This document shows, in pieces, positions 21,980-25,305 of a stretch of 25,305 bases of DNA. Under the pieces are notes generated by a model that saw nothing but the letters and a program-made list of their open reading frames with translations, was not told the origin of the DNA and did no database searches. Position numbers and translations under genes: made by a program. Positions within the stretch are counted from its first letter, which is position 1. Each line of letters opens with the position of its first letter. Source of the stretch: Treponema sp. (GTDB taxonomy: Bacteria > Spirochaetota > Spirochaetia > Treponematales > Treponemataceae); NCBI GenBank assembly GCA_016297405.1, contig JAEDGP010000027.1, forward strand, positions 1 through 25,305, written 5' to 3'.

Positions 21980-23434
21980 CTATTGCTGGCAAAGTTTTTG
22001 AATCTGGTTTACCAGAGCATCAAGCTTTTCGTGAGTCATCAATGGATTTAGAAGGGTGAACTTAAGGCAAACTCTGCCATCTGCAACAGTTTGTCCCACA
22101 ACAATTCCGTATTGGTGCAAAAGTGTTCTTCGAACCCTTTTATTTATTTCATCATCCCTGGTTCCGTTTTCGCTTCCAGAAGTGTAGCGGAAAACCACAG
22201 AACTGATTTCCGGCTTTGTTACAGGAACAAAATTGTTGTTCCCTCTTATGACTGAATAAAGGTATTGTGCATTTTCCATGCTTGTATTTATTATTTTTTC
22301 CCATCCATCAGCGCCTCTTTCCTGAAAGCTCATCCACACTTTAAGCGCATCAAAACGGCGTGTAGTCTGAAGGCTTTTGTCCACAAGATTTGTGTAGCCG
22401 TCTTCTTCGTCTTCTTTCCGGTTTAAATAATCAGCGTGGATTGTCAAAGCGTCAAAATCCTTTGCGTCTTTGATTAAAACGGCGCTGCAGCTTATTGGCA
22501 AAAGGAACATTTTGTGAAAGTCCACTGTTATGGAATCGCAAAGACTCAGGTTTCCGATTCTGCTTTTGTATTTGCTGCTTAATATTACGCCGCTTCCGTA
22601 TGCGGCATCTGCATGAAGCCACATGTTGTGTTTTGCGCAAAGCTCACTGATTTTTTCAACAGGATCGATTGAACCAAAGTCAGTTGTTCCAATCGTTGCA
22701 ACAACAAGGAACGGAATGTTCCCATCCTGAATATCTTTTTCCACAAGGTTGCATAGAGATTGAAAATCCATCTGTTTTGCTTCGTTTACAGGTACTTTTA
22801 CAACCGATTCGTATCCAAGCCCCAGAATATGTGCGCTTTTTTCCATGGAAAAGTGACTGATTTCGCTTGTGTACATGCGAAGTTTTCTAAAGTCCTGTGG
22901 AAGCCCGTGTTTTTTTACATCGTACTTCATAATGCTGGAAATGAACCAGTCTCTGGCCAGAATTATTGCAGTCTGGTTTGACTGGCTTCCACCGCTGGTA
23001 AAAACGCCGTCGCTTTCATCGCTGTAGCCAAAAAGGCTGCAAAGATGATTTATGACTTCCACTTCTATTTCAGTTGCAACCGGGGCCTGGTCCCAGCTGT
23101 CCATAGACTGGTTGAATGCGCTGATTATTACTTCGCCTGCAATGCTTTCCAATGTTGCAGGGGAATGAAGGTGAGGCATGTAATCTGTGGAAGATGTGCG
23201 CAAAAGATTTGGCAAAATCTTTTCCTTTGTGATTTTTAGAGTTTCTTCCCAACCAAGCCCATGTGGCGGCAGAATGGAATCCTGGTGAACGATTTGCTGC
23301 AGTTGCTGAGGTGTGGGACCAGAATATGCTTTTGAATCACCAAAAGCATCGGTTACAGCATTAACTGTTTGTTTCATGATTTTTTTGTATTCTTTTTTTG
23401 ACGATTTTTCGTTGGTAAGGAAAAGATTTTTCAT
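21980..23434 (-). CDS. ddc: L-2,4-diaminobutyrate decarboxylase
   Basis: A 484-residue group II PLP-dependent decarboxylase. The PLP lysine is Lys308 in VDFHKMFLLP, the aspartate that pairs with the pyridine nitrogen is Asp276 in HADAAYG, and the ring-stacking histidine is His194 in EISHFSM. Overall similarity and the adjacent dat gene point to 2,4-diaminobutyrate decarboxylase, which makes 1,3-diaminopropane, rather than glutamate or aromatic amino-acid decarboxylase. The start at 23434 has AAGGGG as SD; a TTG further upstream would overlap that SD. A terminator precedes the gene, so expression requires read-through from dat or an unseen promoter. Confidence 0.86.
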   Translation of the reverse strand: MKNLFLTNEKSSKKEYKKIMKQTVNAVTDAFGDSKAYSGPTPQQLQQIVHQDSILPPHGLGWEETLKITKEKILPNLLRTSSTDYMPHLHSPATLESIAGEVIISAFNQSMDSWDQAPVATEIEVEVINHLCSLFGYSDESDGVFTSGGSQSNQTAIILARDWFISSIMKYDVKKHGLPQDFRKLRMYTSEISHFSMEKSAHILGLGYESVVKVPVNEAKQMDFQSLCNLVEKDIQDGNIPFLVVATIGTTDFGSIDPVEKISELCAKHNMWLHADAAYGSGVILSSKYKSRIGNLSLCDSITVDFHKMFLLPISCSAVLIKDAKDFDALTIHADYLNRKEDEEDGYTNLVDKSLQTTRRFDALKVWMSFQERGADGWEKIINTSMENAQYLYSVIRGNNNFVPVTKPEISSVVFRYTSGSENGTRDDEINKRVRRTLLHQYGIVVGQTVADGRVCLKFTLLNPLMTHEKLDALVNQIQKLCQQ

Positions 23435-23450
23435 TGATTGACCCCTTAAC

Positions 23451-23480
23451 AAAAACAGGCTGTCGATTGTGACAGCCTGT
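23451..23480 (-). terminator. Intrinsic terminator between dat and ddc
   Basis: On the minus strand ACAGGCTGTC (23480 to 23471) pairs perfectly with GACAGCCTGT (23464 to 23455) around a 6-nt loop, followed by a short T-run (23454-23451, then GTT). It lies 17 nt past the dat stop and 16 nt before the ddc ATG. The strength of the stem argues that many dat transcripts end here. Confidence 0.8.
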
Positions 23481-23497
23481 GTATGAATTAGAAGTTA

Positions 23498-24847
23498 TTA
23501 GTTGTATTCCTTCTGAACTTCAAGAACAGCCTTTTCAAAAATGTTCATTGCCTGATCGATTTCACTGTCTGTAACGGTAAGTGCACAAAGACATCTCATA
23601 ACAGAGCCGCATCTGCCGCCTTTTTCCATCACAAGTTTGTTTTCAAAGCACAGTCGCTGCACTTTTGCGGCAGCATCGCCGTTTGCAGGATAAAGACCTG
23701 CACAGTCTTTTTGACCTTTTGGATTAACGAATTCGCATCCAATCATAAGTCCCTTTCCGCGAACGTCTCCAATGATTGAAGCTTTTGCTTTGATTTCATT
23801 CATCCGGGCCATTATTTTTTCGCCTTTGCGTACAACTTCTGAAAGGAATTCAGGTTTTGAAACTCTGTTCAAAACTATGGTACCGGCTTTCATTGCCAGC
23901 TGGTTACCGCGGAAAGTGCCTGTATGAGCACCTGGCTGCCAGGTGTCCAATTCTTTGTTGTAAACAACGATTGAAAGCGGCTGGCTTCCACCGATTGCCT
24001 TTGAGATGAGGATTACATCAGGAACGATGTCAGCATATTCAAAGGCAAAAAGCTTTCCTGAACGACCCATGCCGCACTGGATTTCGTCTACAATCATAGG
24101 GATGCCAAGTTCCTTTGTAACACGGCGGACAGTCTGCAAAAATTTAACAGGGGCTGGGTTTACACCCCCTTCTCCCTGAATTGGTTCAAGAATTACAGCT
24201 GCAGGCTTTGTAATTCCGCTTTCTGGATCTTTAAGGGTGCGCTCAAAGTAGTTGCATGCTGCATCTACGGAAGCTTCGCCTGTAAGTCCGAACGAATCTC
24301 TGTATGTGTTTGGATAAGGGAAGTGGTGAACTTCTGGAATAAGTCCGCCCACTTTATTTTTTGCTTCAAGATTTCCTGTGCATGAAAGAGCGCCATGCCC
24401 CATTCCGTGAAAACCACCTTGAAAAGCGACGATACTTGTGCGGCCCGTAGCAGTTTTGCAAAGTTTTAAGGCTGCGTCTGTAGCATCGGTGCCGCTTGGC
24501 GAACAAAACTGAATCTTGCAGTTTTCTGCAAGTTTTTTTGGAAGATGACTTATTACAGTGTGAACGAATTCATCTTTTGTAGGGGTGGTTAAATCAAGGG
24601 TGTGAAGCGGTGCATCGCTTGTAAGCATCTGTACCAGTGCCTGATTAATTTCATCGTCATTGTGACCCAGTGCAAGAGTTCCAGCTCCGCACAAAAAATC
24701 CAGATATTTGTTTCCTTCAATGTCCTCAACCCAAGATCCTTTGGCCTTAACCAATGCAAATGGGAATTTGCGTGGATAGCTACGGGCATTAGATTCTGTG
24801 GAATCCTGTCTGGTAATGTAATACTGATTGGTGCCTTTTTCTGACAT
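23498..24847 (-). CDS. dat: Diaminobutyrate--2-oxoglutarate aminotransferase
   Basis: A 449-residue class III PLP aminotransferase that interconverts aspartate 4-semialdehyde plus glutamate with L-2,4-diaminobutyrate plus 2-oxoglutarate. The Schiff-base lysine is Lys283 in ISKAIGGSQPLSIVVY, a block close to known Dat enzymes; IVDEIQCGMGR (252-262) supplies the PLP aspartate 254, and SGTDA (118-122) binds phosphate. The partner decarboxylase gene lies directly downstream, as in the dat-ddc cluster of Acinetobacter. EctB of ectoine synthesis catalyses the same reaction, but no ectA or ectC is present. The SD GGAG ends 7 nt before the ATG, within a structured leader. Divergent from gatC. Confidence 0.9.
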   Translation of the reverse strand: MSEKGTNQYYITRQDSTESNARSYPRKFPFALVKAKGSWVEDIEGNKYLDFLCGAGTLALGHNDDEINQALVQMLTSDAPLHTLDLTTPTKDEFVHTVISHLPKKLAENCKIQFCSPSGTDATDAALKLCKTATGRTSIVAFQGGFHGMGHGALSCTGNLEAKNKVGGLIPEVHHFPYPNTYRDSFGLTGEASVDAACNYFERTLKDPESGITKPAAVILEPIQGEGGVNPAPVKFLQTVRRVTKELGIPMIVDEIQCGMGRSGKLFAFEYADIVPDVILISKAIGGSQPLSIVVYNKELDTWQPGAHTGTFRGNQLAMKAGTIVLNRVSKPEFLSEVVRKGEKIMARMNEIKAKASIIGDVRGKGLMIGCEFVNPKGQKDCAGLYPANGDAAAKVQRLCFENKLVMEKGGRCGSVMRCLCALTVTDSEIDQAMNIFEKAVLEVQKEYN

Positions 24848-24848
24848 C

Positions 24849-24945
24849 GACGTTCTCCATTACTTGCGGTAGTTAGCCGCCAACGGGTTATTCTCACAGG
24901 GGCATGCGCCTCTATGTTTCGCACCATGAATGGGTGCGTCATTAA
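24849..24945 (-). promoter_or_regulatory. Structured 5' leader RNA of dat, candidate riboswitch
   Basis: The predicted leader of about 95 nt folds into three hairpins closed by a short helix. The closing helix is GACG (24940-24937) with CGUC (24852-24849), just before the ATG. Hairpin 1 is GCACC/GGUGC with loop CAUUCAU. Hairpin 2 (24916-24895) is a 9-position stem with one mismatch and loop GCAU. Hairpin 3 (24883-24864) is GCGG/CCGC, or UUG-CGG/CCG-CAA with a bulge, loop CUAACUA. CCAUU at hairpin 1 (24933-24929) is complementary to AAUGG (24861-24857), which includes the first half of the SD GGAG. This suggests translational control of dat. I do not match it to a known class. Confidence 0.5.
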
Positions 24946-24951
24946 AAATAC

Positions 24952-24960
24952 AATATATCA
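24952..24960 (-). promoter_or_regulatory. Extended -10 promoter of dat
   Basis: TGATATATT (24960 to 24952) is an extended -10 element. An alternative is TTGCCT (24973-24968), 17 bp, TATTTT (24950-24945). Either places transcription start at about 24938-24945, right at or just before the first predicted pairing of the leader RNA. Between this promoter and the divergent gatC promoter (24961-25096) no gene or other clear signal is seen. Confidence 0.45.
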
Positions 24961-25096
24961 GGGGTTTAGGCAAATGAATTTTTTTATCTGCTGTTTTTGT
25001 AAAAAACTGGCAAACTGGGCGTAAATTGACTGCCACTTCCTGGCCCATTGCATTTTTTAGAATGGTCATTTACAGATAGTTAGGGTGGTTTCTTGA

Positions 25097-25125
25097 TTGA
25101 AAATAACTTGCGTTTCTTCTATAAT
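25097..25125 (+). promoter_or_regulatory. Sigma70-type promoter of gatC, predicted leaderless
   Basis: TTGAAA (25097-25102), 17 bp, TATAAT (25120-25125): a near-consensus promoter. The ATG at 25133 begins 7 nt after the -10, and no SD is present. The in-frame ATG at 25127 lies upstream of the expected transcription start. Confidence 0.8.
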
Positions 25126-25132
25126 AATGGTT

Positions 25133-25305
25133 ATGAGTACTCACAAAAAAATCGACGAGGAGACATTGAACAATCTCCTTTATCTTTCACGTCTTTCACC
25201 AGAAAGCACGAATCTTGAAACGCTTAAAAAACAGGTTGATGAAATTGTTGGCTATTTTGACATTCTTTCAAAATATGATGACAGCGAAAATCCTTATGAC
25301 GCATA
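25133..25305 (+). CDS. gatC: Asp/Glu-tRNA amidotransferase subunit C (partial, cut by window end)
   Basis: The first 57 codons of a GatC homologue. The segment LLYLSRLSPES followed by LKKQVDEIVGYFDIL corresponds to the conserved N-terminal helices of GatC, which stabilises the GatA-GatB amidotransferase that converts Glu-tRNA(Gln) or Asp-tRNA(Asn) to the amidated forms. The frame is still open at the window edge; GatC is normally about 95 residues, so roughly 40 are missing. gatA and gatB probably follow. The start at 25133 is preferred over 25127 because of the promoter position. Confidence 0.85.
   Translation, partial: MSTHKKIDEETLNNLLYLSRLSPESTNLETLKKQVDEIVGYFDILSKYDDSENPYDA

Noticed and set aside
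23498..24847. EctB of an ectoine operon
   Set aside because: Same reaction type, but no ectA or ectC lies nearby and a diaminobutyrate decarboxylase follows directly.
24849..24945. Lysine riboswitch upstream of dat
   Set aside because: The AGAGGCGC string resembles the start of a lysine aptamer, but the leader is only about 95 nt, much shorter than that class (about 170 nt), and the other conserved blocks are missing.
24860..25069. A 69-codon open frame on the minus strand leading into dat, as a possible leader peptide
   Set aside because: It starts upstream of the predicted dat promoter, lacks an SD and has no run of regulatory codons; the same DNA is better explained as promoter plus structured leader.
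1..25305. CRISPR arrays, tRNA or rRNA genes, insertion sequences, prophage or toxin-antitoxin genes
   Set aside because: Looked for on both strands by eye; no direct-repeat array, no cloverleaf-like conserved segments and no transposase or integrase motifs were recognised.

Overview
The window reads as chromosomal DNA of an anaerobic spirochaete, most probably a free-living or gut/rumen Treponema. This is inferred from gene content, not from a marker gene. The pointers are a DUF4954 beta-helix protein, a GldA/GldF/GldG-like ABC cluster followed by a DUF4340 protein, an RsbW-type ATPase fused to a cyclic-nucleotide-binding domain, an HD-GYP protein, an oxygen-sensitive class III ribonucleotide reductase, and moderately AT-rich DNA. 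There are 19 complete genes and one partial gene. No rRNA, tRNA, CRISPR array, transposase or phage gene was seen.

Layout, left to right. 1-307: the tail and terminator of an upstream unit, then a 133-bp fold-back element. 308-4878 (+): leuA, a Gfo/Idh/MocA oxidoreductase, an HD-GYP protein and yhbY, ended by a terminator. 4974-9687 (+): a four-gene export-type ABC operon (ATPase, permease, GldG-like auxiliary protein, DUF4340). 9688-10029: a long regulatory region with a convincing NrdR box pair and two hairpins. 10030-14171 (+): nrdD, a terminator, then a HAD phosphatase, nrdG and sfsA with tight spacing. 14232-17472 (+): an AEC-family permease and the DUF4954 protein. 17622-21831 (-): an operon read GH13 alpha-glucanase, pseudoreceiver/ATPase/cNMP protein, low-molecular-weight tyrosine phosphatase, small COG2426 membrane protein. 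21980-24847 (-): dat and ddc, predicted to turn aspartate semialdehyde into 1,3-diaminopropane. 25133-end (+): the start of gatC, divergent from dat.

Three regulatory observations stand out. (1) Six genes (HD-GYP, yhbY, HAD, AEC, GH13, gatC) have a good -10 hexamer ending 6-7 nt before the ATG and no Shine-Dalgarno. This predicts leaderless mRNAs, alongside SD-led genes such as leuA, the ABC ATPase, gldG, nrdD and ddc. (2) The dat mRNA is predicted to begin with a compact leader of about 95 nt. It folds as three hairpins closed by a short helix next to the SD, with a hairpin loop complementary to the SD. I do not recognise it as a known riboswitch class, and it is the best candidate for an undescribed element here. 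(3) A near-perfect intrinsic terminator lies between dat and ddc, so the two pathway genes may not be expressed equally.

Gene starts were chosen by SD, promoter position and family length, and often differ from the longest open frame. All assignments come from reading the sequence; no database search was run.
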